The notes under the pieces: model-generated | Seen by the model: the letters and a program-made list of their open reading frames with translations, nothing else | The model's database searches: none | Told to the model about the DNA's origin: nothing | Shown here: piece by piece, positions 50,770 through 61,826 of the stretch | Position numbering within the stretch: position 1 is the first letter of the stretch | Layout: every line of letters begins with the position of its first letter | Position numbers and translations under genes: made by a program | NCBI RefSeq assembly: GCF_004769635.1 | Contig: NZ_RQGH01000028.1 | Location: forward strand, 1-64,000 | Source: Leptospira jelokensis | GTDB lineage: Bacteria > Spirochaetota > Leptospiria > Leptospirales > Leptospiraceae | Direction: 5' to 3' | Length of the DNA: 64,000 bases

Positions 50770-51969
50770 GTGGAAACTACTTTTTTATCGGATGCAGTTT
50801 TGGTGAAAGCCACTACCTTTAGCAAACACCTATTCCTTTCTGGAATTGTAATTTGGATGGTTTTTGCATTCTCAGGAATTTGGATTTGGAAACGAACACC
50901 AGTAGGCAAACTTGGGTTTCTATTTACCTTGGTTAGCTTCCTTCCCTTTAGTTATCTCTGTTACCAATCTTACGAAGAAAAAGAGGAATTTGTTTACCAA
51001 CTGAAAATCGAACCATCCAAACAAGATCTTTCTTTTGGAGATTCGATAGAACCAGATATACATTTGCCGTTGGCAGGGATTCTATCTTACCAAATCAAAT
51101 CAGAAAGCGAATCCAAAAAGGATGGAACAAGGTATACAGATACCATTTATCTGCACCACAACTCAGGTTTGTTACTCCCTGTTGCCAAGGTTTCAGTGAA
51201 ACAGTATAAAGATTCCCAAGATGAATTCAGTCGCTACGGAGCTCTCTCTAGAGAATTGAAAAGATGGTTTCGCCTCCTACCTCTCCCTGTTGAAACGGAA
51301 ACCGGAAAACCATTTCAGGGCCTTCTCGTCAAACCAGAGGTATCGAATGAAACGAAACAGATTGATGCCCTCAAATCAAATCCAACAAATACCACGGCCA
51401 GTTCACCTAACGGAATCAATGCGCTTCGTTTCCCCATCATCTGGAACCATAAAATCCTGAATGCAAATTGGTATTTTGCATTTTCTCTCCTGGCAATCGG
51501 ACATCTCGGAGTGATGGTGTTTGTTTTCAACTTGAGAGAAGGTACGAAAAAGAACATGGTTTGGGGGGCTCTTATCTTCATCTTAGGGTATCTTTCATTT
51601 GCTTCTCAGTATTATTTCTGGATTTTGCCCAAGTCAAAAACAGAGTATAGAATAGAATCGTTTGGAAATGGATTCAGGTTTTACTCCACGTACGAGGGGG
51701 AAAAAAAACTGGAAGGGGAATGGATGCCAAACTCAGAAAAAATCGCTTTTTTGGAATTACCAGAAAAGTCCCTCCACTTCCAAACCAAACTTGCCTATGA
51801 AAAAACAAAAGCCTTGGTGGATTCATTGGAAAACCCTTCGGAGGGCTTAGCTGATGCCTACCGATTGACAAAACAAGCCTACGAAGCCTCTGCTTGGGAG
51901 CGTTGGGATTTAAGCGATCTTCCTATGGAAGTTGCAGTTCGCTTCTTTCTTGTACTGCCCCAGTTTTGA
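50770..51969 (+). CDS. Polytopic membrane protein, unknown function
   Basis: The 399-residue protein begins at GTG 50770 with two membrane helices in residues 20-65 and a further pair at about residues 230-280 (NWYFAFSLLAIGHLGVMVFVF; VWGALIFILGYLSFASQYYFW). Between lie acidic/polar extracytoplasmic stretches, with Lys/Glu in YQIKSESESKK. The C-terminal soluble part contains heptad-like ALVDSLENPSEGLADAYRLTKQAYEA. It resembles DUF3592-type domain arrangement only vaguely. I do not assign a function. It precedes gltB by 187 bases. Confidence 0.55.
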   Translation: METTFLSDAVLVKATTFSKHLFLSGIVIWMVFAFSGIWIWKRTPVGKLGFLFTLVSFLPFSYLCYQSYEEKEEFVYQLKIEPSKQDLSFGDSIEPDIHLPLAGILSYQIKSESESKKDGTRYTDTIYLHHNSGLLLPVAKVSVKQYKDSQDEFSRYGALSRELKRWFRLLPLPVETETGKPFQGLLVKPEVSNETKQIDALKSNPTNTTASSPNGINALRFPIIWNHKILNANWYFAFSLLAIGHLGVMVFVFNLREGTKKNMVWGALIFILGYLSFASQYYFWILPKSKTEYRIESFGNGFRFYSTYEGEKKLEGEWMPNSEKIAFLELPEKSLHFQTKLAYEKTKALVDSLENPSEGLADAYRLTKQAYEASAWERWDLSDLPMEVAVRFFLVLPQF

Positions 51970-52156
51970 GACTGAATCCAGAAGTGCCTATATCATATCC
52001 ATAAATCATATTAAATAGGCATTTTGTACCAAATGTATGCAATCTTTTGACTTTCATTTTGCCTAAAAATAAATCATTTTGCTGAAAACAAAATAATTGG
52101 ACAGTACACCCATTTCCGAAAACAAGGTACAGTAATTGCTTTAGTGTAGGGTACGT
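51970..52156 (+). promoter_or_regulatory. Upstream region of gltB with CATTTTG repeats
   Basis: The 187 bases between the membrane-protein gene and gltB hold three copies of CATTTTG (near 52020, 52055, 52075) and an ATTTTG..CAAAAT dyad (52076-52094). The area is AT-rich, as a promoter would be. A regulator such as a nitrogen-control factor may bind, but no known consensus was seen. gltB's ribosome site is TAGGGT ahead of ATG 52157. Confidence 0.35.
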
Positions 52157-55100
52157 ATGTCAAAATCTAACCAACCACCCATCCTTCCGCCACTCGGCCC
52201 ACAGGCCCAAGGTATGTATGATCCTGCCATGGACAAAGACTCCTGTGGTGTTGGTTTTATCGCAAATTATAAGGGCAAACGTTCCCGTGACATCGTAGAC
52301 AAAGGGATCCGCCTGATGTGTAACCTCGAGCACCGAGGTGCTGAAGGGGCTGACCCAAAAACGGGAGACGGTGCGGGGATCATGATCAATATCCCCGATG
52401 CGTTTTTTCGTAAAAACCTACCCTTCACCCTTCCGAAGGAAGGTGATTATGCTGTTGGATTTTTATTTTTACCACAGAATGCTGAAGTAAGAGCAGCCAT
52501 CGAAAACGTAATCGAAAAAATCATCATTGATGAAGGGGAAGAATTCCTCGGTTTCCGTGATGTGCCAGTGAACAAAGAATATGCGGGCGTTGTTGCTTCT
52601 AAAACCATCCCAGTCTTCAAACAAGTGTTTATTGGGAAAAAATCCAAAAAAATCAAAACCTCTGATGATTTTGAAAGAAAACTTTTCCTTATCAGACGAC
52701 TCATTGACAGAAGGATCAGAGCCGAACTCAAACTGGATCGTTCTCAATACTATGTACCAAGTTTTTCTTCCCGAACCATCGTATACAAAGGGATGTTACT
52801 TGGGGACCAAGTGAAAAAATTCTACGAAGACCTTAAGTCACCTGACCTTACGTCTGCGTTCTGTTTGACTCACACAAGGTTTTCCACAAACACCTTCCCT
52901 ACTTGGGACTTGGCCCACCCATACCGCCAAATTGCTCACAATGGTGAGATCAATACTTTACGTGGGAACATGAACTGGATGGCCGCTCGCCAAATGGTAA
53001 TGCAATCTCCGTTATACGGTGATGAGTTAAAAAGAATGCTTCCTATTGTAATGGAAGGCCAATCGGATACCGCAACCTTTGATACAGTACTCGAGTTACT
53101 TGTGATGGGAGGAAGGTCATTGCCACATGCGGTGATGATGATGATCCCAGAAGCGTGGTCGAAAAACAAATCCATGGACGCCGACAGACGTGCGTTCTAC
53201 GAGTACCATGCAACCTTTATGGAACCTTGGGATGGACCTGCTGCCATCGCCTTTACGGATGGAAGGATCATCGGAGCCACTCTTGACCGCAATGGACTAA
53301 GACCTGCACGTTACATTGTCACAAAAGACGATGAAGTCATCATGTCGTCCGAAGCTGGGGTTCTCAATCTCCCACCGGAAGAAGTCCTTGTCCAAGACCG
53401 CCTACGTCCAGGTAGGATGCTCCTCATCGATATGGAAAAAGGACAAATCCTAGATGACGAAGAAATCAAAAAACAAATCTCAACCCAAAAGCCATACCGC
53501 AAATGGGTAGAAGACAATATGATCCGATTGGGATCACTCCCTGATCCTGAGAACGTCAAACAGCCGCAACACGAAACCATTTTGGAAAGACAAAGGGCTT
53601 TCGGTTATACACATGAAGATGTGTTCACTCTCATCAAACCGATGGGAGTTTCCGGGGAAGAACCTGTGGGATCAATGGGTGTGGACTCATCCCTTGCTGT
53701 CCTCAGCGAAAAACCACAACCACTCTTTCGTTATTTCAAACAAAACTTCGCGCAGGTGACAAACCCTCCGATTGATCCGATCCGAGAAGAACTTGTGATG
53801 GAGCTCACAACCTACATTGGACCAGAAGGGAACCTTCTTTCCGAAGAACCGGAACATGCGCATAGGCTCGAATTGGAACACCCGATCCTCACCAATGAAG
53901 ATTTTGAAAAGATCAAACAAATCAGTGAAGGCCATTTCAAAGCCAAAACCTTTGCCATCCTATTTGATCCATCCAAAAAACATGATATGCGTAACTCACT
54001 CGACAGGGTGTGTGCTGATGCTGCCAAGGCAATCCGGGAACAAGGGGTAAACCTCATCATCCTAACTGACCATGGTGTGGGGGAAACGAAAGCAGCGATC
54101 CCATCCCTACTTGCCGTAGCGGGGCTCCACCACTACCTGATCCGAGAAGGCCTTCGTACAAAAGCAGGGATCGTATTGGAATCTGGGGAACCAAGAGAAG
54201 TGGCCCACTTCGCTCTGTTATGCGGGTATGGTGCCAATGCGATTAACCCATACCTTGCTTTCGAAACCATTGCTGACTTATCCCTACAAGGATTATTACC
54301 TGAAGTCCCAGACTACAAAGAAGCAAAGAAAAAATACATCAAATCGATTGGGAAAGGACTTTTCAAAGTATTCTCCAAAATGGGGATTTCCACCTTACAA
54401 TCGTACTGTGGTGCCCAAATTTTTGAAGCAGTGGGTCTTGATTCCGAGTTAGTCAACACATACTTTGCAGGAACACAATCACGCATTGAAGGGCTTTCTC
54501 TGGAGATGTTGGAAGAAGAAACCGTTCGCCGTCACAAAGCGGCATACGATCCAACGTTCTTCCCGAATAACTTAGAACCAGGTGGAGTGCATTATTACCG
54601 TAAAAATGGCGATAGCCATCTTTACACGCCGATCACAGTTCATAAATTACAAAAGGCAACACAAGAAAACGATTACAAAGCCTTCAAAGAGTTTTCTGCC
54701 CTTATCGACAACCAAAACGAAAGAGCAATCACACTCCGAAGTTTGTTCCAATTGGATTTTGATGGTTCCAAAGCCATTCCGATTGAAGAAGTAGAATCGG
54801 TAAAATCCATCCTCAAACGTTTCCAAACGGGAGCGATGAGCCACGGTTCCATTTCTTGGGAAGCACATACAACTCTTGCCATTGCCATGAACCGCATTGG
54901 TGCTAAATCGAATACGGGGGAAGGTGGCGAAGACCCAGTTCGTTTCAAAACCCTCCCGAATGGAGATAGCATGCGTTCGGCGATCAAACAGGTGGCATCT
55001 GCAAGGTTTGGGGTGACAATGGAATACCTCACTAACGCCGATGACATCCAAATCAAAATGGCACAGGGCGCAAAACCAGGAGAAGGTGGACAGTTACCAG

Positions 55101-56734
55101 GCCACAAGGTAGACAAATACATTGGATGGTTACGTTACTCCACTCCAGGGGTAACACTTATCTCCCCTCCTCCTCACCATGATATTTATTCGATCGAAGA
55201 TTTAAAACAGCTTATCTTCGATTTAAAAAATTCAAATCCAAGGGCTCGTATCTCCGTAAAACTGGTTTCCGAGTCGGGTGTGGGAACAGTGGCAGCCGGT
55301 GTAGCAAAAGCACATGCCGACCACATCCTCATTGCAGGGCACGAAGGGGGAACGGGCGCAAGTCCAATTTCTTCCATCCACCATGCGGGAACTCCTTGGG
55401 AACTTGGACTTTCGGAAACCCACCAAACACTTGTTGCAAACGGCCTACGTGACCGTGTGTACCTTGCAGTGGATGGAAAACTCCTCACAGGAAAAGACGT
55501 GGTTGTCGGAGCACTTCTCGGTGCAGAAGAGTTTGGATTTTCCACATCAGCACTCGTTGCAGTGGGTTGTATCATGATGCGGAAATGCCATCTCAATACA
55601 TGCCCAGTGGGTGTTGCCACCCAAGATGAATTTTTACGAAGTAAGTTCACAGGAAAACCTGAGTACGTTGTGAACTTTATGACCTTTGTTGCTGAAGAAG
55701 TGCGTGAGATCATGGCAAAACTTGGTTTCAGAACCTTTGAAGAAATGATAGGCCAAGTGGAAAAAATCAAATTCAAACGACCTCACCACCATTGGAAGGC
55801 ACGTGGTCTTGATTTTAGTAAAGTGCTCCATAGACCAAACCCTGTTTTCCCAACAGGACTCTACCGAGCCAAAGAACAAAACCACCACTTGGATGAACAG
55901 ATTGATAACGAACTGATTCGTAAATCGCTTGCGGCAATTGACCACAAACAACCTGTCAAAATCCAAACATCTATCGTGAACTTAAACCGTTCCGTGGGAA
56001 CGATGCTAAGCCACGAAGTCACCAAAAAATATGGTGTAGAAGGACTTGCTGAAGACACAATTGATATCGAATTCACAGGGACCGCAGGACAGTCGTTTGG
56101 TGCATTTGTGACCAAAGGGATGACACTTCGCCTCATTGGAGAAGGAAACGATTATGTAGGGAAAGGACTATGTGGTGGTAAACTCATCTTCCAAACTCCA
56201 AAATCGGCTTCTTACAAAGCAGAAGAAAATATCGTCATTGGTAACACTTGTTTTATCGGAGCAACCGGTGGTTTTGCCTATGTCAACGGGATGGCCGGGG
56301 AACGATTCTGTGTGAGAAACTCTGGTGCCCATGTCATCGTGGAAGGAACTGGTGACCACGGTTGTGAATACATGACTGGTGGACGGGTGATCATCCTTGG
56401 TGAAATTGGCCGTAACTTTGCAGCAGGTATGTCTGGTGGAATTGCTTACCTTTGGGATCCAAAGAAAAACAAAGAAGCACTCATCAACAAAGAGATGGTC
56501 GACTTAGATCCGTTAACCGACGCGGCAGAAATTGCTGAAATCAAAAAGATGGTAGAAGACCATAAAAAGTACACTGGCTCCAAACGTGCAGAAGAAGTTC
56601 TAAACAATTGGGACGAAGTCGTAAAACAAATGATCAAAGTGATTCCGAGAGATTACAAAAAAGCTTTAGAAAAAATGGCTTCTGAAAATGGATCGGGAAA
56701 ACAAAATAAAGAGGGGGTAACAGCTCGTGGGTAA
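52157..56734 (+). CDS. gltB: Glutamate synthase large subunit
   Basis: GltB (1525 residues) uses glutamine plus 2-oxoglutarate to make two glutamates. Domains: N-terminal glutaminase (Cys30 after a 29-residue propeptide, in [22 protein letters not shown] [12 protein letters not shown]), central domain, FMN-binding synthase barrel (around residues 900-1200: HAIDNAL-like [25 protein letters not shown]) with the [3Fe-4S] ligands [12 protein letters not shown], and the C-terminal beta-helix ([35 protein letters not shown]). It overlaps gltD by 8 bases. Length is typical of the bacterial enzyme. Confidence 0.97.
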   Translation: MSKSNQPPILPPLGPQAQGMYDPAMDKDSCGVGFIANYKGKRSRDIVDKGIRLMCNLEHRGAEGADPKTGDGAGIMINIPDAFFRKNLPFTLPKEGDYAVGFLFLPQNAEVRAAIENVIEKIIIDEGEEFLGFRDVPVNKEYAGVVASKTIPVFKQVFIGKKSKKIKTSDDFERKLFLIRRLIDRRIRAELKLDRSQYYVPSFSSRTIVYKGMLLGDQVKKFYEDLKSPDLTSAFCLTHTRFSTNTFPTWDLAHPYRQIAHNGEINTLRGNMNWMAARQMVMQSPLYGDELKRMLPIVMEGQSDTATFDTVLELLVMGGRSLPHAVMMMIPEAWSKNKSMDADRRAFYEYHATFMEPWDGPAAIAFTDGRIIGATLDRNGLRPARYIVTKDDEVIMSSEAGVLNLPPEEVLVQDRLRPGRMLLIDMEKGQILDDEEIKKQISTQKPYRKWVEDNMIRLGSLPDPENVKQPQHETILERQRAFGYTHEDVFTLIKPMGVSGEEPVGSMGVDSSLAVLSEKPQPLFRYFKQNFAQVTNPPIDPIREELVMELTTYIGPEGNLLSEEPEHAHRLELEHPILTNEDFEKIKQISEGHFKAKTFAILFDPSKKHDMRNSLDRVCADAAKAIREQGVNLIILTDHGVGETKAAIPSLLAVAGLHHYLIREGLRTKAGIVLESGEPREVAHFALLCGYGANAINPYLAFETIADLSLQGLLPEVPDYKEAKKKYIKSIGKGLFKVFSKMGISTLQSYCGAQIFEAVGLDSELVNTYFAGTQSRIEGLSLEMLEEETVRRHKAAYDPTFFPNNLEPGGVHYYRKNGDSHLYTPITVHKLQKATQENDYKAFKEFSALIDNQNERAITLRSLFQLDFDGSKAIPIEEVESVKSILKRFQTGAMSHGSISWEAHTTLAIAMNRIGAKSNTGEGGEDPVRFKTLPNGDSMRSAIKQVASARFGVTMEYLTNADDIQIKMAQGAKPGEGGQLPGHKVDKYIGWLRYSTPGVTLISPPPHHDIYSIEDLKQLIFDLKNSNPRARISVKLVSESGVGTVAAGVAKAHADHILIAGHEGGTGASPISSIHHAGTPWELGLSETHQTLVANGLRDRVYLAVDGKLLTGKDVVVGALLGAEEFGFSTSALVAVGCIMMRKCHLNTCPVGVATQDEFLRSKFTGKPEYVVNFMTFVAEEVREIMAKLGFRTFEEMIGQVEKIKFKRPHHHWKARGLDFSKVLHRPNPVFPTGLYRAKEQNHHLDEQIDNELIRKSLAAIDHKQPVKIQTSIVNLNRSVGTMLSHEVTKKYGVEGLAEDTIDIEFTGTAGQSFGAFVTKGMTLRLIGEGNDYVGKGLCGGKLIFQTPKSASYKAEENIVIGNTCFIGATGGFAYVNGMAGERFCVRNSGAHVIVEGTGDHGCEYMTGGRVIILGEIGRNFAAGMSGGIAYLWDPKKNKEALINKEMVDLDPLTDAAEIAEIKKMVEDHKKYTGSKRAEEVLNNWDEVVKQMIKVIPRDYKKALEKMASENGSGKQNKEGVTARG

Positions 56735-58169
56735 ACCAACAGGATTTTTAGAATTTAAGAAAGAATACCTTCAAAAGATTGAACCAAAGGAAAGGGTCAA
56801 AAACTACAAAGAGTTTGAAAAACCTTTTTCTGAGGCTGTTGCCAAAGACCAAGGCGCTCGTTGTATGGACTGCGGGATTCCGTTTTGCCATGGTGACACG
56901 GGTTGCCCTGTTGATAACTTAATCCCTGAATTCAATGACTTTGTATACCGAGGTCGTTTTAAGGAAGCTTGGGAAAATTTATCGAAAACCAATAACTTCC
57001 CTGAGTTCACAGGTAGGTTATGCCCTGCTCCTTGTGAATCAGCTTGTACCCTTGGAATCATTGAACCACCTGTTTCCATTAAGTCCATTGAACGCACCAT
57101 CATTGATCGTGCTTGGGAAGAAGGTTGGGTCATCCCACAAACTCCCACATCCAAATCAGGCAAAAAAGTTGCGGTTGTTGGTTCAGGACCAGCGGGTCTT
57201 GCCGCAGGACAGCAGTTAGCTCGTGCAGGTCATACCGTCACCATCTTTGAAAAAAATGATCGGATCGGTGGCCTACTCCGTTACGGAATCCCTGATTTTA
57301 AAATGGAGAAAAGACATATCGACCGCCGCATGAAACAGATGGAAGCGGAAGGTGTGACGTTTAAAACCAATGTGAACGTGGGTGTTGATATCACCGCAAA
57401 ACAACTTTTAGCTGACTTTGATGCGGTGGTCCTCGCCTGTGGGTCCGAAGTCCCTAGAGACTTACCGGTCGAAGGACGTAACCACAAAGGCATTCACTTT
57501 GCTATGGAGTTTTTAACCAAAAACAACAAACATGTTGCAGGTGATGCCATCGATATCATTAACGCAAAAGACAAACATGTGATCGTGATTGGAGGTGGTG
57601 ACACTGGTTCTGACTGTGTAGGAACTTCCAACAGACACGGCGCAAAATCAGTCACCCAAATTGAACTTTTCCCGGAACCACCAAAGGAAAGAGACAAGTC
57701 CACTCCTTGGCCTTTGTATCCAAAAATGTTACGCACTTCCACTTCCCATGAAGAAGGTGTGAGCCGTAAATGGGCAGTCTCTACGATGGGATTTAAAGCC
57801 AATGAAAAAGGCGAAGTCACTGCCATTTATGGATCGGAAGTCAAAGAGGAAAACGGAAAATTCATTCCTGTGCCTGGCACTGAGTTTGAATGGCCTGCAG
57901 ACCTTGTCTTTTTGGCAATGGGATTTGTGAATCCAGTGAAAGAAGGATTACTTGCTGACCTACAAAAAGAAGGTTTGGAACTCGATGGAAGGGGAAATGT
58001 CAAAGCAGAATTCGGCACAAAAGCTGGCTCTTTTGCGACCTCCGTTCCAAAGGTGTATGCATGTGGGGATGTAAGACGAGGGCAATCCCTGATTGTTTGG
58101 GCGATATCAGAAGGAAGAAAGTGTGCGGACCAAGTGCACCAATTTTTGACGTCTGACGTAGAAGCTTAA
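56727..58169 (+). CDS. gltD: Glutamate synthase small subunit (NADPH)
   Basis: GltD (480 residues) passes electrons from NADPH by FAD to GltB. It has N-terminal iron-sulfur Cys clusters ([35 protein letters not shown]) and two dinucleotide motifs, [22 protein letters not shown] for FAD and [21 protein letters not shown] for NADPH. The GTG at 56727 overlaps the gltB end by 8 bases. As expected, the pair is operonic and complete. After it comes an 18-base gap to a small minus-strand gene. Confidence 0.96.
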   Translation: MGKPTGFLEFKKEYLQKIEPKERVKNYKEFEKPFSEAVAKDQGARCMDCGIPFCHGDTGCPVDNLIPEFNDFVYRGRFKEAWENLSKTNNFPEFTGRLCPAPCESACTLGIIEPPVSIKSIERTIIDRAWEEGWVIPQTPTSKSGKKVAVVGSGPAGLAAGQQLARAGHTVTIFEKNDRIGGLLRYGIPDFKMEKRHIDRRMKQMEAEGVTFKTNVNVGVDITAKQLLADFDAVVLACGSEVPRDLPVEGRNHKGIHFAMEFLTKNNKHVAGDAIDIINAKDKHVIVIGGGDTGSDCVGTSNRHGAKSVTQIELFPEPPKERDKSTPWPLYPKMLRTSTSHEEGVSRKWAVSTMGFKANEKGEVTAIYGSEVKEENGKFIPVPGTEFEWPADLVFLAMGFVNPVKEGLLADLQKEGLELDGRGNVKAEFGTKAGSFATSVPKVYACGDVRRGQSLIVWAISEGRKCADQVHQFLTSDVEA

Positions 58170-58187
58170 AACCTCACGAGATCAGAA

Positions 58188-58373
58188 TTACGATCCACAT
58201 TTGGAACAAACTTTCTCATAACAGGGATAATTTGTTTCCGACTGTGGATTCAGTTTCGGTTTGTCTTTGGCAAAAAAATTCTTGCCTAACTTCCAAATTG
58301 ATAAAATCATTGGAGAGACCAATTGGAACGTAGCAAGTAACACTATAAATATTGTTAGATAATATTCCAACAT
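58188..58373 (-). CDS. Small membrane protein with C-terminal CxxxxCxxC
   Basis: From the ATG at 58373 the product has 61 residues: one membrane helix (TIFIVLLATFQLVSPMIL) and a Lys-rich cytoplasmic-type segment ending PCYEKVCSKCGS, which could bind a metal ion. No family is known to me. It is convergent with gltD and starts only 11 bases from the divergent gene at 58385, so promoters must overlap coding sequence. A longer start at 58424 is possible. Confidence 0.45.
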   Translation of the reverse strand: MLEYYLTIFIVLLATFQLVSPMILSIWKLGKNFFAKDKPKLNPQSETNYPCYEKVCSKCGS

Positions 58374-58384
58374 TTGAGACTCCC

Positions 58385-59353
58385 TTGAAACTAACTGTAA
58401 AACAAATCCTAAAAATCGCAACACTTTTGGTAATCGTTTCCTCTGCCCTTTCTGCTGAGAGTATCCTTCTCAAAAAAGGTGGCACCATCAAAGGAAAAGT
58501 CATCGAACAAGACCAATACAAACTCAAAATCCGAAAAGAAGATGGGACAACGATTGTTCTTAACAAAACTGAAATTTTAAAAGTAGTTTATAAAGAAAAC
58601 TTAACTGCTGCTGAAGAAGAAAAACTCCGCAAAGCAGAAGAAGACAAAGAACGGATCAAAAAAGAAAAAGAAGAAGCGGCTAGGCTAAAAAAAGAGCAGG
58701 AAGAAGCGGCTCGATTAGAAAAAGAAAATGCTAAAAACAATGCAGCATTAGAAGCGGAAGCCAAACGAAAAGCGGAAGAAGACGCAAAACTCGCGGAAGC
58801 AGATCGTAAAAACCTAACACGAAAAGGGGCTATGTGGCGTTCTGCGGTTTTACCTGGGTGGGGGCAATGGAAACAAGGCAGAAAGGTACAAGCCATCGTT
58901 TACCCTTCCATCATCGCAGTAGGTCTCTTTTTCACCTATGACAAACATCGAATGTATCTCAATGCTAAAAGAGATTATAATAATTTAGAAAATCCTTATA
59001 CAACAAATGGTCTTGTACGTGCGGCGTTTACACCACAATCAGCAGCAGTTTCTCCAGGGGAAGCAGTGATTGCAAGCCAACTCGGTCCTTTTAAAGGGCA
59101 AAGGGAATCGGTGGAAAGGCATTACCAAGAAATGCAATACATTGGAATTGCCACCTTACTTGTGTATGCTTGGAATATTTTTGATGCTTATTATTTCCAT
59201 CCAACTGGTTCAGGACTTAGTATGGATGATACAAGGAAAGAAAAGTTTTTCCTCACTTCAAGTGTAGACCGAGTGGGTTACCACCCAACCGCTCTCGCAG
59301 GAGACAGAGGACTTGAACATCGTACACAATTAGGATATGAAGTCACCTTCTAA
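58385..59353 (+). CDS. Exported coiled-coil protein with C-terminal membrane helices
   Basis: The protein (322 residues from TTG 58385) has a signal peptide (LKIATLLVIVSSALSAE), a KGGTIKGKVIEQDQYKLKIRKEDGTTIVL strand segment, and a highly charged Glu/Lys/Ala coiled-coil region (residues about 75-145) followed by RSAVLPGWGQWKQGRKVQAIVYPSI, the 'PGWGQ' start of a DUF5683-like domain with two helices. The family is widespread in spirochaetes and others and its role is unknown. A GAG 7 bases upstream may serve as the ribosome site. The TTG start is my choice; another is TTG 58352. The divergent start at 58373 overlaps its promoter. Confidence 0.6.
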   Translation: MKLTVKQILKIATLLVIVSSALSAESILLKKGGTIKGKVIEQDQYKLKIRKEDGTTIVLNKTEILKVVYKENLTAAEEEKLRKAEEDKERIKKEKEEAARLKKEQEEAARLEKENAKNNAALEAEAKRKAEEDAKLAEADRKNLTRKGAMWRSAVLPGWGQWKQGRKVQAIVYPSIIAVGLFFTYDKHRMYLNAKRDYNNLENPYTTNGLVRAAFTPQSAAVSPGEAVIASQLGPFKGQRESVERHYQEMQYIGIATLLVYAWNIFDAYYFHPTGSGLSMDDTRKEKFFLTSSVDRVGYHPTALAGDRGLEHRTQLGYEVTF

Positions 59354-59408
59354 CGCAGATTAGAGGGATCCAACCATCATATTATTTTAGATTAATTCTA
59401 AATCTCAA

Positions 59409-59438
59409 ATCCTCCCTTGACAAATATCAAGGGAGGAT
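59409..59438. promoter_or_regulatory. Perfect dyad containing an FNR-like box, upstream of ccoN
   Basis: ATCCTCCCTTGA (59409-59420) and TCAAGGGAGGAT (59427-59438) are fully complementary around a 6-base loop. Inside lies TTGAC-AAAT-ATCAA, one mismatch from the FNR/Anr consensus TTGAT-N4-ATCAA. It sits 104 bases before the ccoN start, so it may be an FNR-type site for oxygen control of the cbb3 operon. It could also be a terminator of the upstream gene. I cannot tell which. Confidence 0.5.
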
Positions 59439-59541
59439 CTCACACTCACTCCCCTGTTTTTCTTTCTTTTCTTCGTCTTCTTTGTATAAAGGATTAAGTT
59501 CTCTATATACATGGAACTGATAAAGATTAAGGAGAGAAACA

Positions 59542-60972
59542 TTGGCTACGGAAAAAACTCAATATGACGATTTTATCGTAAAAGGGTTTATCATTTCAGC
59601 GTTAGTCTGGGGCGTTGCTTCTATGACATTTGGTGTCATCATTGCGTTCCAACTTGTGTATCCACAGCTGAATTTGGAATTACCTTGGACGAGCTTCGGA
59701 AGATTACGACCTCTGCATACAAATGCTGCCATTTTTGGATTTGCATTAAGTGTGATCTTCGCCACTGCTTATCATACAGTACAAAGACTTTGTCGCACAA
59801 GAATGTGGAACGACACACTTTCCAAACTGCATTTGGCATTATACAACCTATCGATTGTTTTAGCTGCAATTACACTACCACTTGGTTACAGCCAATCCAA
59901 AGAATATGCTGAATTAGAATGGCCGATCGACTTACTGATTGTTGTATGGTATGTTATCTTTTTTGCAAACTACCTGATGACGGTACTCAAACGAAAAGAA
60001 GAACAAATGTATGTTGCCATTTGGTTTTACATTGCTTCCTTCGTAACGGTTCCCCTACTCTTCATTGTGAATAACATTGTGATCCCTGCTGGATTCTTAA
60101 AATCGTATTCGGTTTATGCAGGAGTATTCGATGCCAACATCCAATGGTGGTATGGCCATAATGCGGTGGCATTCGTCCTCACAACGCCATTTTTGGGACT
60201 TATGTACTACTACCTCCCAAAACACATCAAACAACCAATTTATTCTCATAGACTTTCCATCATCCACTTTTGGTCTCTCATCTTTATTTATATCTGGGCA
60301 GGCCCTCACCACTTATTGTATTCTCCAATCCCTGAGTGGTTACAAACAACAGGAATGGTATTTTCCATCATGTTATGGATGCCTTCATGGGGAGGTATGT
60401 TAAATGGATTTTTAACACTCACCCAAGCAAAAGATAAAATCAAAGTGGATGCAACCCTCAAAATGATGTTAGCTGCCGTAACATTTTATGGTATGTCAAC
60501 ATTTGAAGGACCTCTTCTTTCCATTCGTGCGGTTTCCGCACTTGGCCACAACACTGACTGGATCATTGGTCACGTTCACTCTGGAACACTTGGTTGGGTT
60601 GGTTTTATGTCTGCCGCCGCATTGTATTACCTAGTCCCAAGACTTTGGAATGCAAACCTCTACAGCGAAAAATTGGCAAATGTCCACTTTTGGCTCGGAA
60701 CCCTTGGGATCCTACTCTACATCATTTCGATGTGGGTGTCTGGAATCACAGAAGGATCTATGTGGAGGGCTGTTGGTGAAAATGGGGAACTCGTTTACAA
60801 AGATTGGATCGAAATTGTTGAGTTCCTAAAACCATTCCGTTTGTTCCGTGCGATCGGAGGGACACTCTACCTAACAGGGATTATCCTTATGGTGTATAAC
60901 TTTATCAAAACCATTCAAAACAAAGACAGTGGTTTTGTGGAACAAGACTTACGTATAGGAGTGAAATCATAA
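59542..60972 (+). CDS. ccoN: cbb3-type cytochrome c oxidase subunit I
   Basis: CcoN is the haem b / haem b3-CuB catalytic subunit of the high-affinity terminal oxidase. The 476-residue protein has twelve helices and the metal His ligands in conserved contexts: RPLHTNAAIFGFALSVIFATAYH, WWYGHNAVAFVLTTPFLGLMYYYLPK, AGPHHLLYSPIPEWLQ and GHNTDWIIGHVHSGTLGWVG. The start is TTG 59542, supported by AAGGAGAG before it. It leads the cco operon and its stop TAA overlaps the ATG of ccoO at 60972. Confidence 0.96.
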   Translation: MATEKTQYDDFIVKGFIISALVWGVASMTFGVIIAFQLVYPQLNLELPWTSFGRLRPLHTNAAIFGFALSVIFATAYHTVQRLCRTRMWNDTLSKLHLALYNLSIVLAAITLPLGYSQSKEYAELEWPIDLLIVVWYVIFFANYLMTVLKRKEEQMYVAIWFYIASFVTVPLLFIVNNIVIPAGFLKSYSVYAGVFDANIQWWYGHNAVAFVLTTPFLGLMYYYLPKHIKQPIYSHRLSIIHFWSLIFIYIWAGPHHLLYSPIPEWLQTTGMVFSIMLWMPSWGGMLNGFLTLTQAKDKIKVDATLKMMLAAVTFYGMSTFEGPLLSIRAVSALGHNTDWIIGHVHSGTLGWVGFMSAAALYYLVPRLWNANLYSEKLANVHFWLGTLGILLYIISMWVSGITEGSMWRAVGENGELVYKDWIEIVEFLKPFRLFRAIGGTLYLTGIILMVYNFIKTIQNKDSGFVEQDLRIGVKS

Positions 60973-61667
60973 TGTTTGGTTTTAATAAATTCTTAGATTG
61001 GTTTTCAGAAATTGCCGACCGCTGGGACACAAAAGGTGTTAAGTTTACCATTTATACAACCATCGCAGTTGTGATTGGTGGACTCTTTGAACTCATCCCT
61101 CCGTTTTTTTTGACAAAAACGGTCACACCGATTTCTACTGTGAAACCATATTCCGCATTGGAACTAGCAGGGCGTGATACCTACCAAAAAGAAGGATGTA
61201 TTGGTTGCCACACACAAATGGTTCGACCTTTTAAATGGGAAGTGGATCGTTTTGACCCAACCAAATCCTATGGGCGAACAGGGTATTCGAAAGGTGGTGA
61301 GTTTGTGTATGACCATCCATTCCTTTGGGGATCAAAACGAACTGGTCCAGACTTAGCTCACGAATCACAAATGTTACGTTCTGATGAATGGCATAAAAAC
61401 CACCTCATCAATCCAAGGACTGTTGGTGGTGTGCCTAACTCTATTATGCCAGCCTATCCTTGGTTATTCGAAGAGTCACACAAAGTGGACGTTGAACAAG
61501 TTGTTGCAAATATGAAGGCACTAAGATCCATCGGGGTTCCCTACACGGATGCGGACTTGGCCAATGCACCCTCTCTACTCAAAGACAAAACTGAGGGAGA
61601 TGCACTCGTTGCCTACTTACAAAAACTAGGTCGCGACTCCGCTGAGTTACAAAAAGGGATGAAGTAA
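60972..61667 (+). CDS. ccoO: cbb3-type cytochrome c oxidase subunit II
   Basis: CcoO is the monohaem cytochrome c subunit, membrane-anchored. The 231-residue protein has one helix near the N-terminus (TIAVVIGGLFELIPPFF), the haem motif CIGCHTQMVRPF, and PDLAHESQMLR and NSIMPAYPWLF, the Met axial ligand region. It overlaps the ccoN stop by one base and is followed by ccoQ after 4 bases. Length and motifs are typical. Confidence 0.95.
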   Translation: MFGFNKFLDWFSEIADRWDTKGVKFTIYTTIAVVIGGLFELIPPFFLTKTVTPISTVKPYSALELAGRDTYQKEGCIGCHTQMVRPFKWEVDRFDPTKSYGRTGYSKGGEFVYDHPFLWGSKRTGPDLAHESQMLRSDEWHKNHLINPRTVGGVPNSIMPAYPWLFEESHKVDVEQVVANMKALRSIGVPYTDADLANAPSLLKDKTEGDALVAYLQKLGRDSAELQKGMK

Positions 61668-61671
61668 GTGT

Positions 61672-61821
61672 ATGAATGACGCAGACCTTCTTCTCATTTA
61701 CAAAAGTTTGCGATTGCCGGTCCTTGTGATCGCAATTGCCTACATCACCTACTACGTTTATAAAAAACGTACGAAAGAAGAAATGGAAAAACCCAAGTAT
61801 CGAATGCTTGAGGAGGATTAA
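61672..61821 (+). CDS. ccoQ: cbb3-type oxidase small subunit CcoQ
   Basis: A 49-residue frame (MNDADLLLIYKSLR...) lies between ccoO and ccoP. It has one central helix (LPVLVIAIAYITYYVY) and a basic cytoplasmic end KKRTKEEMEK, typical for CcoQ, which stabilises the oxidase. The stop precedes the ccoP ATG by 5 bases, and the AGGAGG ribosome site for ccoP lies inside its end. It is too short to appear in length-filtered ORF lists. Confidence 0.85.
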   Translation: MNDADLLLIYKSLRLPVLVIAIAYITYYVYKKRTKEEMEKPKYRMLEED

Positions 61822-61826
61822 TACGA

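Noticed and set aside
55186..55776. 196-codon minus-strand frame in gltB
   Set aside because: Exactly opposite the Fe-S and FMN region of gltB, low complexity and Ser/Pro-rich, hence shadow.
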